From Agromyces bauzanensis (GTDB taxonomy: Bacteria > Actinomycetota > Actinomycetes > Actinomycetales > Microbacteriaceae): a stretch of 39,097 nucleotides of DNA. The notes under the pieces are model-generated. The model was not told the DNA's origin, searched no databases, and saw only the letters and a list, made by a program, of their open reading frames with translations. The stretch lies in NCBI RefSeq assembly GCF_014645655.1, contig NZ_BMMD01000024.1, forward strand, positions 1-39,097. Direction: 5' to 3'. Made by a program: the position numbers and the translations under genes. Of this stretch, positions 1 to 8,474 are shown in pieces (position 1 is the first letter of the stretch; each line of letters starts with the position of its first letter).

Positions 1-21
1 CCCCGATCGTGGGGTGCTACC

Positions 22-90
22 TGTCAACGAACTCATGAGACATGCTGTAAACGAAGTCATGAGACAGCTTGTAAACGAAGCTCTGAGACA
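22..90. repeat. Three direct repeats, 24-bp period, IS481-end-like
   Basis: Three copies of a 21-base motif lie at 22-42, 46-66 and 70-90, separated by 3-base spacers (tgc, gct). All share the pattern TGTNAACGAA, then a variable centre, then TGAGACA. Units 2 and 3 both begin TGTAAACGAAG. The array is at the window edge, upstream of no visible gene on the plus strand. Repeated TGTCAACGA...ATGAGACA blocks resemble, from memory, the ends of actinobacterial IS481-family elements, where they could be transposase-binding sites. No transposase is visible, so the element itself, if present, lies to the left. The repeats are certain; their identity is inference. Confidence 0.6.
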
Positions 91-129
91 TGACATACCA
101 GATCGCTGGACTACCAGTACCAACTCACG

Positions 130-849
130 CTACGCGCCAGGACCGCGCAGTGCCGCCCACTGCAGCAGCATGATCGTCTTCGCGTCGACGATGTCGCTGC
201 TGATGCGGTCGAGGGCGTCGTCGAAGGGGAGCTCGAGCACCTCGATGTCCTCGCCCTCGTCGGCGAGGCCCGCGCGCGAACCGTCGAGCACGGTGCCGCG
301 CACGTAGGGCGCCGCGAAGAAGTGGAGCTTCTCGGTGACCGAGCCGGGGCTCATGTAGACGTCGAAGACGTGCTCGACCTCGCCGACCGGATGCCCCGTC
401 TCCTCCTCGGCCTCGCGGCGGATGGCGGTCTCGGAGTCGTCCTCGTCGAGCAGGCCCGCCGCGGTCTCGATGAACATTGCCGTCGGGGTGGTCGTCCACG
501 TAGACGGGGAAGCGGAACTGGCGGGTGTGAGCAGCACCGTGCGCGCCGCGACGTCGTAGAGCAGGATGCAGGCGCCGTCGCCGCGGTCGTAGGTCTCGCG
601 CTCCTCGGTGGTCCACGATCCGTCGGCGTGCTGGAAGTCGAAGTTCGTGACCCGGGTCACGTACCAGTTCGAGGTGAGCACGCGCACGTCGCGTACCCGC
701 ACACGGGGGTTACGGGCGAGGTCGCGTCCCACGCGGTCGAGCGCGGTGCGTCCGCGACGGTCGGGCACGTCGACCCCGGGCTGCGGCGCGGGCACCGAGA
801 CGTCGACCGCCCCTCGCGCGGCGGCGTTGTCGGCGTCAGCCGGAGGCAT
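130..849 (-). CDS. Nudix hydrolase (ADP-sugar / GDP-mannose pyrophosphatase type) with internal compensating frameshifts
   Basis: A 239-residue protein, counted from the ATG at 849, which is preceded by a GAGGGCGAG-like ribosome site. A GTG at 891 is an alternative start. The Nudix box is at residues 132-152: G132, then REAEEETGH with the metal-binding REXXEE core; the first box Glu is Asp here. Downstream, YMSPGSVTEKLHFF is typical of NudK/NudF-type nucleoside-diphosphate-sugar pyrophosphatases, so it probably hydrolyses an NDP-sugar in the cytoplasm. Residues 109-124 do not fit the family: the expected RQFRFPVYVDDHPDG is found in the neighbouring frame between about 477 and 529. An extra dinucleotide near 526-529 and an extra T at 477/478 shift the frame out and back. 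The gene follows the YajQ-family gene by 47 bp on the same strand. Whether the enzyme is active is uncertain. Confidence 0.85.
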   Translation of the reverse strand: MPPADADNAAARGAVDVSVPAPQPGVDVPDRRGRTALDRVGRDLARNPRVRVRDVRVLTSNWYVTRVTNFDFQHADGSWTTEERETYDRGDGACILLYDVAARTVLLTPASSASPSTWTTTPTAMFIETAAGLLDEDDSETAIRREAEEETGHPVGEVEHVFDVYMSPGSVTEKLHFFAAPYVRGTVLDGSRAGLADEGEDIEVLELPFDDALDRISSDIVDAKTIMLLQWAALRGPGA

Positions 850-896
850 CCGCTCGCCCTCGCCCTGCCCCTCGCCTGCCGGCTCGGTCACGCCGG

Positions 897-1385
897 TCAG
901 CGGAAGTTCACGAACTGGAGCGCGACGTCGAGGTCCTTGCCCTTGAGCAGCGCCATCGTGGCCTGCAGGTCGTCGCGGCTCTTCGACGAGACGCGCAGCT
1001 CGTCGCCCTGGATCTGCGACTTGACCGATTTCGGCGCCTCGTCGCGGATGATCTTCGAGATCTTCTTCGCGTTCTCGCTGTCGATGCCGTTCTTCAGGCC
1101 CACCTCGAGGCGGAACTCCTTGCCCGATGCGTACGGCTCGCCCTCGTCGAGCGAACGCAGCGTGATGCCGCGCTTGATGAACTTCGACTCGAGCACATCG
1201 AGCACGGCCTTCACCCGCTCCTCGGTGTTCGCCTTGAGGAGCACCTTCTCGCCCGACCACTCGACCGACGCGCCCACGTTCTTGAAGTCGTAGCGCTGCT
1301 CGACCTCCTTGCGCGCCTGGTTGACGGCGTTGTCGGCCTCCATCTTGTCGACCTTGCTCACGATGTCGAAGGTTGCATCTGCCAT
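897..1385 (-). CDS. yajQ: YajQ-family nucleotide-binding protein (UPF0234)
   Basis: A 162-residue protein matching the YajQ/UPF0234 family over its full, usual length. It begins [20 protein letters not shown], and the RYDFKNV segment near residue 31 and the C-terminal ALQFVNFR are family hallmarks. Family members have two ferredoxin-like domains and bind nucleotides; some bind cyclic di-GMP and influence gene expression in proteobacteria. Whether this one binds c-di-GMP cannot be read from the sequence. It lies upstream of the Nudix hydrolase gene on the same strand, and the two may be co-transcribed. No signal peptide or membrane segment is present, so it should be cytoplasmic. Confidence 0.95.
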   Translation of the reverse strand: MADATFDIVSKVDKMEADNAVNQARKEVEQRYDFKNVGASVEWSGEKVLLKANTEERVKAVLDVLESKFIKRGITLRSLDEGEPYASGKEFRLEVGLKNGIDSENAKKISKIIRDEAPKSVKSQIQGDELRVSSKSRDDLQATMALLKGKDLDVALQFVNFR

Positions 1386-1462
1386 GCGCGCCAGTCTATC
1401 GAGGGGCCGAGCGGATGCCGCGGGGCGGGCGGGTTTCGAAGTGCGGATGCCGCGCCGCCTCC

Positions 1463-2485
1463 TCAGTCCACTGGGGCGGGGCGCGCCGTCGACGAGCGCA
1501 CGATGAGCTCGTAGGGGAGCGGGGTCGCGGCGGGCGCGGCGGCATCCGCGTCGGGCTCGAGCTGCTCCATGAGGATCTCGACGGCCTTCTCGCCCTGCAG
1601 GCGCGGGAACTGAGCCACCGTCGTGAGGCCGAAGAAGTCGGCGAGGTCGTGGTCGTCGATGCCGATGATCGACACGTCGCGCGGCACGACGAGGCCGAGG
1701 TCGCGGGCCGCGAGGATGGATCCGATCGCCATCTCGTCGGATGCCGCGAAGATCGCGGTCGGGCGGTCGCGCGGCACGCCCAGCAACTGCTTGGCGGCGT
1801 GGTAACCGCCCTTGATGGTGAAGTCGGCCGGGGCGAACAGGCGCGGGTCGACCTCGATGCCCGCGTCGAGGAGGGCGGCCTCGTAGCCGAGGCGGCGGTT
1901 CGTGGGCAGGTGGAAGTCGAGGTCGAACTCGAGCTGGCCGCCGATGTGCGCGATGCGGGTGTGGCCGAGTCCGATGAGGTGCTCCGTCGCGAGACGCGCC
2001 ACCGCCACGTCGTCGATCGTGAGGGTGCGCACGCCCGGTATGGGGCCGCCCACGCCCACGAGGGGCTTGCCGAGGTCGTGCAGCCGGGTGACCTCGCGCT
2101 CGGTGAGCTCGAGCGAGACGGCGATGACTGCATCGACCCGCTGCCGCAGCAGGAAGTGCTCGAAGACGCTCACGCGCTCGTTGCCGTCGCCCGAGAGGTT
2201 ATAGAGCGTGAGGTCGTACCCCTTGCGGAGCAGCGCCTGCTGCGCGCCCTCGAGCACCGAGGAGAAGAACCAGCGGTTCAGGAACGGGATCACGACGCCG
2301 ATGTTGCGCGTGCGCCCCGACGCGAGGCTGGATGCGTTCGAGGAGACCACGTAGCCGAGTTGCGTCGCGGCCTCGATGACCTTCGCCTTCGACCCGGGCG
2401 ACACGTGGCCGCGGCCGCTGAGGGCGCGCGAGACCGTCGCGGTCGAGACGCCCGCGAGCTTCGCCACCTCTTCGATGCCGGCCAT
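1463..2485 (-). CDS. LacI-family transcriptional regulator
   Basis: A 340-residue protein from the ATG at 2485, which has a GGAAG ribosome site about 8 bases upstream. The N-terminus ([20 protein letters not shown]) is the classic LacI helix-turn-helix followed by the hinge region. The remainder is a periplasmic-binding-protein-like sensor domain with [19 protein letters not shown] and a C-terminal [19 protein letters not shown] segment. It should be a sugar-responsive repressor binding a TG-rich palindrome with central CG. Two operators of this type lie in the alpha-glucoside locus at about 10.3 kb, where no regulator gene is adjacent, so this protein is one candidate for them, but the 8-kb distance makes that a guess. 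Upstream in-frame codons lack a ribosome site and were excluded. Confidence 0.93.
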   Translation of the reverse strand: MAGIEEVAKLAGVSTATVSRALSGRGHVSPGSKAKVIEAATQLGYVVSSNASSLASGRTRNIGVVIPFLNRWFFSSVLEGAQQALLRKGYDLTLYNLSGDGNERVSVFEHFLLRQRVDAVIAVSLELTEREVTRLHDLGKPLVGVGGPIPGVRTLTIDDVAVARLATEHLIGLGHTRIAHIGGQLEFDLDFHLPTNRRLGYEAALLDAGIEVDPRLFAPADFTIKGGYHAAKQLLGVPRDRPTAIFAASDEMAIGSILAARDLGLVVPRDVSIIGIDDHDLADFFGLTTVAQFPRLQGEKAVEILMEQLEPDADAAAPAATPLPYELIVRSSTARPAPVD

Positions 2486-2736
2486 GTGCTTCCAATCGGT
2501 CGCACCGCACCGGGAAGATTGCGGTTGCGGGCGACGTTCGATCCTACCGTTCGCGGCATTACGGGGACGTTCCGGGCGCGTTCCGGGGCGGTTCTGACGG
2601 GCGAGCGGATGCCGCGGCATCCATGGATTCGGCGCGTTGCCGCGCATTCGGGGGGCAACGTGAGGTAAAAAGGATGGTCAGGGTTGGCCCGAGGGGGCAG
2701 GCTGCCCGCCACCGCCGTTATGAAAGGAACGTTCGC

Positions 2737-2904
2737 GTGAAGTGGGTCAAGCGAATCGCAATCGGCTTGGTGGTGGTTTTCGCCCTCTTCTACATGATCA
2801 CCCGGCCTGAGGATGCGGCGAACGCGGTGCAGGGAGCGGTCGGCGCCGTGTGGAACGCCGTCGAATCGGTGGGACGCTTCTTCACGTCGCTCGCCACGTC
2901 ATAG
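2737..2904 (+). CDS. Small single-pass membrane protein
   Basis: A 55-residue protein starting at a GTG with a GAAAGGAAC ribosome site about 9 bases upstream. Basic residues (VKWVKR) precede one hydrophobic helix (IAIGLVVVFALFYMIT, residues 7-22). An amphipathic, alanine-rich tail containing VQGAVGAVWNAVESVGRFF follows. This is the arrangement of small actinobacterial membrane proteins with a cytoplasmic N-terminus. The stop codon lies 2 bases before the ATG of the PH-domain gene, so the two are very probably co-translated and functionally linked. I do not recognise a named family with certainty. Confidence 0.75.
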   Translation: MKWVKRIAIGLVVVFALFYMITRPEDAANAVQGAVGAVWNAVESVGRFFTSLATS

Positions 2905-2906
2905 CC

Positions 2907-3728
2907 ATGTGGCGGCTGTTCGATCCGAGGGTCGAGCGCTTCCTCATCGCCGATGAGGGCGAGGTCGTCATCGATGAGGTGACCAAGCACTGGGCCGCCA
3001 TGGTCAGGCCATTCCTCGAACTCTTGGCCGTCGTTCCGCTGCTCGCCCTCATCTTCTGGCTGCCGCCGGTGCTGTACTGGATCCCGCTGCTCGGCGCACC
3101 CGTGCTCATCGTGCATGCGCTCTGGCGCATCATCGGCGTGCGCATGGATCGATTCGTCATCACGAACATGCGCGTGTTCCGCGTGCACGGCATCCTGTCG
3201 CAGCACATCGCGACGATGCCGATCTCGCGAATCCTCGACGTGTCGGTGCTGAAGCCCTTCATCGGCCGGATCTTCGGCTTCGGCCACTTCATCTTCGAAT
3301 CTGCCGCCCAGGACCAGGGTCTCAGGGAGATCCGCTTCGTCGGCGACCCGAACGGGCGCGGCCTGACCATCCAGCGGGTCATCCAGCGGTCGGGCGTGCG
3401 GGGCACGACCGTGCGGGAGCCGTCGCGGCCGACGTTCCTTCCGAGGGCGGCGACGACGGGCGCGATGGCGTCGGTCTCGTTGCCGCCGACCTCGGGGGAC
3501 CCCGGGTCGCAGTCCGGCTCGCCGGGGCCGGACGCGCCCTTCGACCAGGACAGCGTGCGCACCGGACCGATCGAGACGGTTCCGCCGTCGGCCTCCAGGA
3601 ACGACACGTGGCCCGGAGCGGAGTCGGTCGGGGTGCCGCCGGCGTCATTCCACCCGAACCGCGTCTGGCCGCGGTCGCGGCGGGAGCAGGACATCCCGGA
3701 GCCGCCCGAGGACCCCGACGGCACGTAG
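2907..3728 (+). CDS. PH-domain-containing membrane protein
   Basis: A 273-residue protein. The N-terminus ERFLIADEGEVVIDEVTKHW is followed by two closely spaced hydrophobic segments (about residues 30-75). A bacterial PH-like domain (bPH_2 type) comes next, with DRFVITNMRVFRVHGILSQ and MPISRILDVSVL, ending near FVGDPNGRG. The final ~100 residues are proline/glycine-rich and look disordered. Proteins of this kind are anchored in the cytoplasmic membrane; their function is mostly unknown. The ATG follows the upstream small-protein stop by 2 bases and has no ribosome site of its own, which suggests translational coupling. Confidence 0.85.
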   Translation: MWRLFDPRVERFLIADEGEVVIDEVTKHWAAMVRPFLELLAVVPLLALIFWLPPVLYWIPLLGAPVLIVHALWRIIGVRMDRFVITNMRVFRVHGILSQHIATMPISRILDVSVLKPFIGRIFGFGHFIFESAAQDQGLREIRFVGDPNGRGLTIQRVIQRSGVRGTTVREPSRPTFLPRAATTGAMASVSLPPTSGDPGSQSGSPGPDAPFDQDSVRTGPIETVPPSASRNDTWPGAESVGVPPASFHPNRVWPRSRREQDIPEPPEDPDGT

Positions 3729-3806
3729 CCGAGGGGCGGGCCGAGGCATCCATTTCCTGCGTCATTCGGCTCCGGGATGCCGCGACATCCGCGACCCGGC
3801 CACGAT

Positions 3807-3835
3807 TTCACGACATGCCGCAACGCGGGTATCCT
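3807..3835 (+). promoter_or_regulatory. Probable sigma-70-type promoter of tRNA-Tyr
   Basis: TTCACG (3807-3812), a 17-base spacer and TATCCT (3830-3835) form a plausible -35/-10 pair. The predicted transcript would begin about 37 bases upstream of the mature tRNA-Tyr. The same TATCCT hexamer occurs upstream of tRNA-Thr in this window. Confidence 0.5.
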
Positions 3836-3878
3836 TGACAGGCCCCCGGTTGTGTGAGGAACGCGGTCGGGTGCGATT

Positions 3879-3960
3879 GGCGAGTTACCCAAGCGGCCAA
3901 AGGGATCTGACTGTAAATCAGCTGTCTACGACTTCGGGGGTTCGAATCCCTCACTCGCCA
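3879..3960 (+). tRNA. tRNA-Tyr (GTA)
   Basis: An 82-base class II tRNA. The acceptor stem GGCGAGT (3879-3885) pairs with ACTCGCC (3953-3959), with discriminator A at 3960. The D arm has CCC/GGG, the anticodon loop CTGTAAA carries GTA, there is a long variable arm, and the T loop is TTCGAAT. The CCA end is not encoded. The outermost anticodon-stem pair appears to be a T-C mismatch, which is tolerable. Confidence 0.96.
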
Positions 3961-4030
3961 CACGTTCGGCCCCGGTTCAGCCGGGGCCCTCGTCGTTCGG
4001 CGCTCCGCGGGGCGACGGTAGCGTGAGGGG

Positions 4031-4861
4031 ATGACCCAGCACGAAGCATCCGTCGCATCCGTCGCCCTGCTCGACCTCGTCCGCGATATCTCCGTACGGG
4101 CCGCGGAGTTCGCGCTCGAGGCACGACGCGCCGGGGTGAGCGTCGCCGCCACCAAGTCGACGCCGACCGATATCGTCACCGCCGTCGACCGCGACACCGA
4201 GACGCTCATCCGCTCTATCATCCTCGAGTCGCGCCCCGCCGACGGGATCATCGGCGAGGAGGATGTCGCGCACGTGGGCACCAGTGGCATCGACTGGGTC
4301 GTCGACCCGATCGACGGCACGGTGAACTTCCTCTACGGGATCCCGGCGTGGGCCGTCAGCATCGCCGTCGTCGAGGGGGCGGCGGCCGGCGACGTCGGCG
4401 GCACCACGCTCGCGGGCGTCGTGGTGAACCCGGTGACCGGCGAGCTCTTCGAGGCGAGTGCCGGGGGAGGGGCCCGGCTCGCCGGTCGCGAGCTGGCGGT
4501 GAACGCCGACGTGCCGCTCGGGTCGGCACTCGTGGGAACCGGCTTCGGCTACGCCGCCGAACGGCGTCGCGAGCAGGCGGCGGTGCTGCTCGAACTGATG
4601 CCGCACATCCGGGACATCCGCCGCGGCGGCTCGGCTGCGCTCGACCTGTGCTCGCTCGCCTGCGGACGGCTCGACGCGTACTACGAGCGCGGGCTGAACG
4701 CGTGGGATCACGCCGCCGGTGCCCTGATCGCGCGCGAGGCAGGCGCGCGCGTCGGCGGGCCGGGGGGAGGTCGCGAGAACGCCGAACTGCTCGTGGCCGC
4801 CGCCCCCGGCCTGTACGAGGAACTCGCCGCCGCGCTGCGGGCCGCAGGCATGGATGCGTGA
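4031..4861 (+). CDS. Inositol monophosphatase-family phosphatase
   Basis: A 276-residue protein with the full set of family motifs. These are GEED at residues 75-78, DPIDGT at 92-97 followed by VNF, and WDHAAG at 225-230, supplying the metal-binding acidic residues of Mg2+-dependent, Li+-sensitive phosphatases. It is probably cytoplasmic and removes phosphate from inositol-1-phosphate or a related sugar phosphate. Some actinobacterial relatives act as histidinol phosphatase (HisN), and sequence alone does not separate these roles. The gene starts 70 bases after tRNA-Tyr at an ATG preceded by GTGAGGGG. Confidence 0.93.
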   Translation: MTQHEASVASVALLDLVRDISVRAAEFALEARRAGVSVAATKSTPTDIVTAVDRDTETLIRSIILESRPADGIIGEEDVAHVGTSGIDWVVDPIDGTVNFLYGIPAWAVSIAVVEGAAAGDVGGTTLAGVVVNPVTGELFEASAGGGARLAGRELAVNADVPLGSALVGTGFGYAAERRREQAAVLLELMPHIRDIRRGGSAALDLCSLACGRLDAYYERGLNAWDHAAGALIAREAGARVGGPGGGRENAELLVAAAPGLYEELAAALRAAGMDA

Positions 4862-5092
4862 GGTGAGCCCGGCGTCGTTGTGCCGGAGCCGCAGTGTGCG
4901 ATCCCGTGCGATCCCGTGCGATGCAATGGATGCCGCGGTCGGAATGCCCGACTATCGGTGGAAAACGCCGATGTGCGTGGCGCGCGCCGACGAGAACGGT
5001 TAGTCTTTACCAACCCGTTATCTCGACCATGGGGTCGGGATGCTCACCTCCCGTTCCGAACGCCCGTCCCCCGAACGCCGAAGGTCCACTAC

Positions 5093-7291
5093 GTGCTCGA
5101 GTCCCCCCTCGTGCCCGACGGTTTCGCGCCAGGCACCCAGGTCCCATCGCGGCCTGAGCGACCCCTGACCAGACGCGAGATTCGCGAACGGGAAGCGGCG
5201 GAGGCACTCCGTCTCGACGGCCGGCGGGCGGACGCTCCGAACGCGATGGCGCCTCAGGGCGCGGCTCCGCAGGGCTGGGCGCCGCAGGGCGCGGCTCCGC
5301 AGGGCGCGTCCCGACCCGTCGAGTCGCCGCCGGCAGTGGCGCCCGATCCGTTCGGGGCGGGGCAGCCCAGGGCGCAGCGCCCCGGGTTCGACGAGCTCTT
5401 CGCGGCGGCCCTGCATCCCGCGCCCCCCGCGTCGCATCCGACGCCCGCGGCCTCGCGTCCCGCGCCCCCCGCGTCGCATCCGACCCCCGCTTCCTCGCAT
5501 CCGACGCCCGCGGCAGTGCGTCAGCCCGTCCTCCCGACGCCTCCGACCGTCGTCCCGACGCCTCCGATCCTCGGCACTCCTGCCGCATCGCCCGCACCCC
5601 GCCGACGCACCGCCAACCCGACACCCCTCCAGACCCCCGAGGCCGAGCAGACCGACCGTCCCGTCGACCGAAGCTCGGCCTCCGCCGTTTCCCGGCGTGA
5701 TTCCGACAACAGCTTCGATGCGCTCTTCGCGGGCCTCGACGACGATGACGAGTTCGACGAGGCACCCCGCGGCCCCGGGGGCCGCGCGGCCCGCTCCGGA
5801 CGCGCGAGCCGCGACGACCGGAAGGCCGCCAAAGCCGCGAAGGCCGCCAAGACCCAGAAGATCCCCAAGGCCGCGAAGCCCGCCAAGGCCGGCCCGCCCG
5901 GACCCCGCAGGGTCGGCGCCATGCCTGCCGCGCCGGCGTCGGCCGCGACCGACCTCGCCGCGCTCGTGGGCGGCGCCGCGGCAGGTGCGCCCGCATCGCC
6001 ACCGGCAACCCGCATCCCACCGGCCTCGCCCACGGTGGCCTCCGCGCCCGTATCGGTCGCCACGCCGCCGGCCTCGATCGCCCCGGCTTCGGCCCCGCCG
6101 GCCTCGGTCGCGCCGACCTGGCCGCGTTCACCCGCGCCGGCTCCGCTGTACTTCGGGGCGCCTTCCCGTCCAGACTCCGCCGAGCTCTTCGCCTTCGCAA
6201 CGGACGCCGCGCCCAACGCGGCCGGATCTGCAACGGATGCCGCGCCCGTCGCGTCCGGGTCTGGGACGGATGCCGTAGCCGACCTCTTCGGTTTCGCGGC
6301 CGATCGCTCCGTCGAGCGACGCAACGGTCGCTCGGCCTCGGCCTCGGCGCCGGTCTCCGAGAGCGACGAGCCGACACCCCAGCCGACTCGACGAGGAGAC
6401 GTCTCGCGCGGTCGGCGCGACTCCGGTCCAGCCGCCCAGCAGCGTCCGTCGCGCGACCACCGACGCACGCAACCGGCCGCTCGGGACACCGCCAAGTCGG
6501 CGGGCCCGCGCACCAAGAAGGTGCGAGTACGAGTGTCGACACGCCCGCAGTCGCGCCCCGTGGCATCCACCATTCCCTCACGCCGCCGAGGAGGCCGTTT
6601 CCTCGCAAGCGTGGTCGCGATGAGCTTCGCCGCGCTGCTCGCCGTCGCGACCACGATTCCCTCGCTGTCGCTGCTGTCGCCGGCCGATGTGCAGGCACTC
6701 GCGATGTCGAGCACGAACGCGCCGGGACTCGACGGGCAGCGCGTCGAGCTGAACGGTGACATCGTCGCGCAGAGCGTGCAGCGAGAGGGCTACGAGTCGC
6801 AGACCATCGAGGAATACGCGCGGGCTGCGGGCATCCGACCCGAGGCGACCTTCACGAACAACCCCGCGGGCACCATCCAGTGGCCGTTCGCCGTCGGCGT
6901 GCACATCGGCGACCGTTTCGGGTACCGCGATTGCTGGGGCTGTTCCTCGAACCACGGCGGCCAGGACTTCAACCCGGGCCTTGGCGCCGAGATCCAGGCG
7001 ATCGCCGACGGCGTCGTCTCGGTCTCGACCGACGCGGGCGGTTCGCTGGGCGTCGTGATGATGATCGACCACATGATCGACGGCGAGCTCGTCACGAGCG
7101 TCTACGCGCACATGGAGTACGGCTCGCGGCGCTTCGAGGTGGGCGACACCGTCCACGTCGCCGACGTCGTCGGCACCACGGGCGACTCGGGCATGTCCAC
7201 CGGCCCGCACCTCCACTTCGAGATCCGCATCGGCGGCGCGGACGGCACCAAGGTCGATCCGCTCGAGTGGCTCTATGCCAACACGAACTGA
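5093..7291 (+). CDS. M23-family peptidase (LytM type) with very long Pro/Ala-rich N-terminal region
   Basis: A 732-residue protein from a GTG at 5093 with GAAGGT about 9 bases upstream. The first ~500 residues are low-complexity: APQG repeats, PASHPTPA repeats, an acidic patch and a KAAKAAK lysine/alanine run. One membrane helix lies at about 502-522, placing the long tail in the cytoplasm and the peptidase outside. The M23 domain (about 596-732) keeps its zinc ligands: H621 and D625 in NHGGQD, and the H706-L-H708 motif in GPHLHFEI. The expected role is a cell-wall endopeptidase, cutting peptide cross-links or bridges. The long cytoplasmic arm is unusual and may connect to other proteins. An upstream ATG/GTG extension in frame has no ribosome site and was rejected. 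Confidence 0.9.
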   Translation: MLESPLVPDGFAPGTQVPSRPERPLTRREIREREAAEALRLDGRRADAPNAMAPQGAAPQGWAPQGAAPQGASRPVESPPAVAPDPFGAGQPRAQRPGFDELFAAALHPAPPASHPTPAASRPAPPASHPTPASSHPTPAAVRQPVLPTPPTVVPTPPILGTPAASPAPRRRTANPTPLQTPEAEQTDRPVDRSSASAVSRRDSDNSFDALFAGLDDDDEFDEAPRGPGGRAARSGRASRDDRKAAKAAKAAKTQKIPKAAKPAKAGPPGPRRVGAMPAAPASAATDLAALVGGAAAGAPASPPATRIPPASPTVASAPVSVATPPASIAPASAPPASVAPTWPRSPAPAPLYFGAPSRPDSAELFAFATDAAPNAAGSATDAAPVASGSGTDAVADLFGFAADRSVERRNGRSASASAPVSESDEPTPQPTRRGDVSRGRRDSGPAAQQRPSRDHRRTQPAARDTAKSAGPRTKKVRVRVSTRPQSRPVASTIPSRRRGGRFLASVVAMSFAALLAVATTIPSLSLLSPADVQALAMSSTNAPGLDGQRVELNGDIVAQSVQREGYESQTIEEYARAAGIRPEATFTNNPAGTIQWPFAVGVHIGDRFGYRDCWGCSSNHGGQDFNPGLGAEIQAIADGVVSVSTDAGGSLGVVMMIDHMIDGELVTSVYAHMEYGSRRFEVGDTVHVADVVGTTGDSGMSTGPHLHFEIRIGGADGTKVDPLEWLYANTN

Positions 7292-7541
7292 CGTCGGTGG
7301 ATGCATCGGCATCGGTGCGCCAGTAGACGATGGTGCTCTGCCGGCGGGCGCTGACGCAGGTATCCTGCGCCGATCCGCCCGTTGACGGTGGGATGCCGCG
7401 TGTTCTCCTGCGTTGTCACGACGAGCGCTGCGGGCGCCGAGGGTCGCGCACTTGTCCTCCACATCCCCTTCAACGGGGGTATTCCCTCACCTCGGCCGCG
7501 GGGATCGCGACCGGAGCGGGCCGCTCCCGCACCCTCGTCGC

Positions 7542-8474
7542 ATGTCGAAGCGTCCTGAACCCACCGCCGTCATTCGATCGCGAGGCGGCGCGGCGCCGGT
7601 CACGGTGCTCGATCATGCCGGTTGCTCCCGGAGGGACGTGTCGGCCGCTCTCGCCGCGGGCCGACTCCAGCACGTGCGGCGAGGCTGGTACGCCGTGCCA
7701 GATGCGCCGTCCGACGTGTTGCGCGCGGTCAGAGTCGGCGGCGCCCTCACGGCCACCTCGGTCGCGAGGCTCCATGGCCTCTGGCTACTGGACGACTCGC
7801 TGTTGCATGTCCGGGTGCCCAGGGCCGCGTCTCGGCTCCGCTCACCCGATGACGTCGCGCGGCGTCTGGATCGCACGGAACACGGCGTGTGCGTGCACTA
7901 TCGCTCATCGGTGGCGGGGACGGCTCCCGCTTCCGGGGTGGCACGTGACGGCTTGATGCTGAGTCTCGCCGAGATGTTCCGGTGCGCGGGAACCGTTCCC
8001 GCGATGGTCGCCCTCGAGTCGGCGCTGAACCGCGAGGTGCTGCCGATGCAGGCGATCGAGACGCTGCGCACGATGGTCCCGGCGTGGGCTCAGCGTCAGC
8101 TCGACCTCGTGTCGCCCGACAGCGATTCGGGGCTCGAGACCATCGCACGGTTGCTCGTGCATCGGCTTCGGGTGCTGGTACGCACACAGGTCGAGATGCC
8201 CGGGGTACGTCGGGTCGACCTGCTCGTCGGCGACAGGCTCGTCATCGAGCTCGATGGTCGCGCGTTCCACTCCGGCGAGGACTTCGAACGCGACCGCGTG
8301 CAGGATCTCGAACTCATGCTGCGCGGGTATCTCGTGGTGCGGCTCTCGTATCGCATGGTCACCGATGACTGGGACCGAACGCACCGGGCAGTGCGGGAGT
8401 TGGTCGCGCGAGGGCTGCATCGCTGGGGCCGCGCCGCACGTCCGTGGCCCGTGTTCGATGAAGCCCGAGGCTAA
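7542..8474 (+). CDS. AbiEi-like N-terminal domain plus DUF559-type endonuclease-like domain
   Basis: A 310-residue protein. The N-terminal part (VLDHAGCSRRDVSAALAAGR then LQHVRRGWYAVP) is the winged-helix of AbiEi-type antitoxin-like proteins. The C-terminal part (VDLLVGDRLVIELDGRAFH, then RDRVQDLELMLRGYLVVRLSY) is a DUF559/Vsr-like restriction-endonuclease fold with a possible D...E-x-D active-site arrangement near residue 236. Such proteins are abundant in Microbacteriaceae and related families; their function is unresolved. No partner toxin (AbiEii) is adjacent, so calling it an antitoxin would be unjustified. The stop codon overlaps a 19-bp inverted repeat. The ATG at 7542 is preferred over the upstream in-frame region, whose translation is not protein-like. 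Confidence 0.85.
   Translation: MSKRPEPTAVIRSRGGAAPVTVLDHAGCSRRDVSAALAAGRLQHVRRGWYAVPDAPSDVLRAVRVGGALTATSVARLHGLWLLDDSLLHVRVPRAASRLRSPDDVARRLDRTEHGVCVHYRSSVAGTAPASGVARDGLMLSLAEMFRCAGTVPAMVALESALNREVLPMQAIETLRTMVPAWAQRQLDLVSPDSDSGLETIARLLVHRLRVLVRTQVEMPGVRRVDLLVGDRLVIELDGRAFHSGEDFERDRVQDLELMLRGYLVVRLSYRMVTDDWDRTHRAVRELVARGLHRWGRAARPWPVFDEARG

Noticed and set aside
4862..5092. Possible c-di-AMP riboswitch upstream of the M23 peptidase gene, and a 10-bp GTGCGATCCC repeat at 4896-4920
   Set aside because: Actinobacterial wall-hydrolase genes often carry such riboswitches, but I see none of the conserved sequence blocks; the short repeat is only 2.5 units and has no clear role.
5007..6762. Minus-strand open frames of 563 and 413 residues opposite the M23 peptidase gene
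   Set aside because: They are shadows of low-complexity GC-rich coding sequence, arginine/alanine-rich without domains, and the plus-strand frame has a clear enzyme domain and ribosome site.
7292..7541. Gap between the M23 and DUF559-type genes, with TATCCT and a GCGCTGACGCAGG region
   Set aside because: No convincing -35 element, RNA gene or coding frame; plus-strand frames through it are not protein-like.
7542..8474. Type IV toxin-antitoxin pair
   Set aside because: Only an AbiEi-like winged helix fused to a DUF559-type domain is present; no AbiEii-type nucleotidyltransferase toxin is adjacent.
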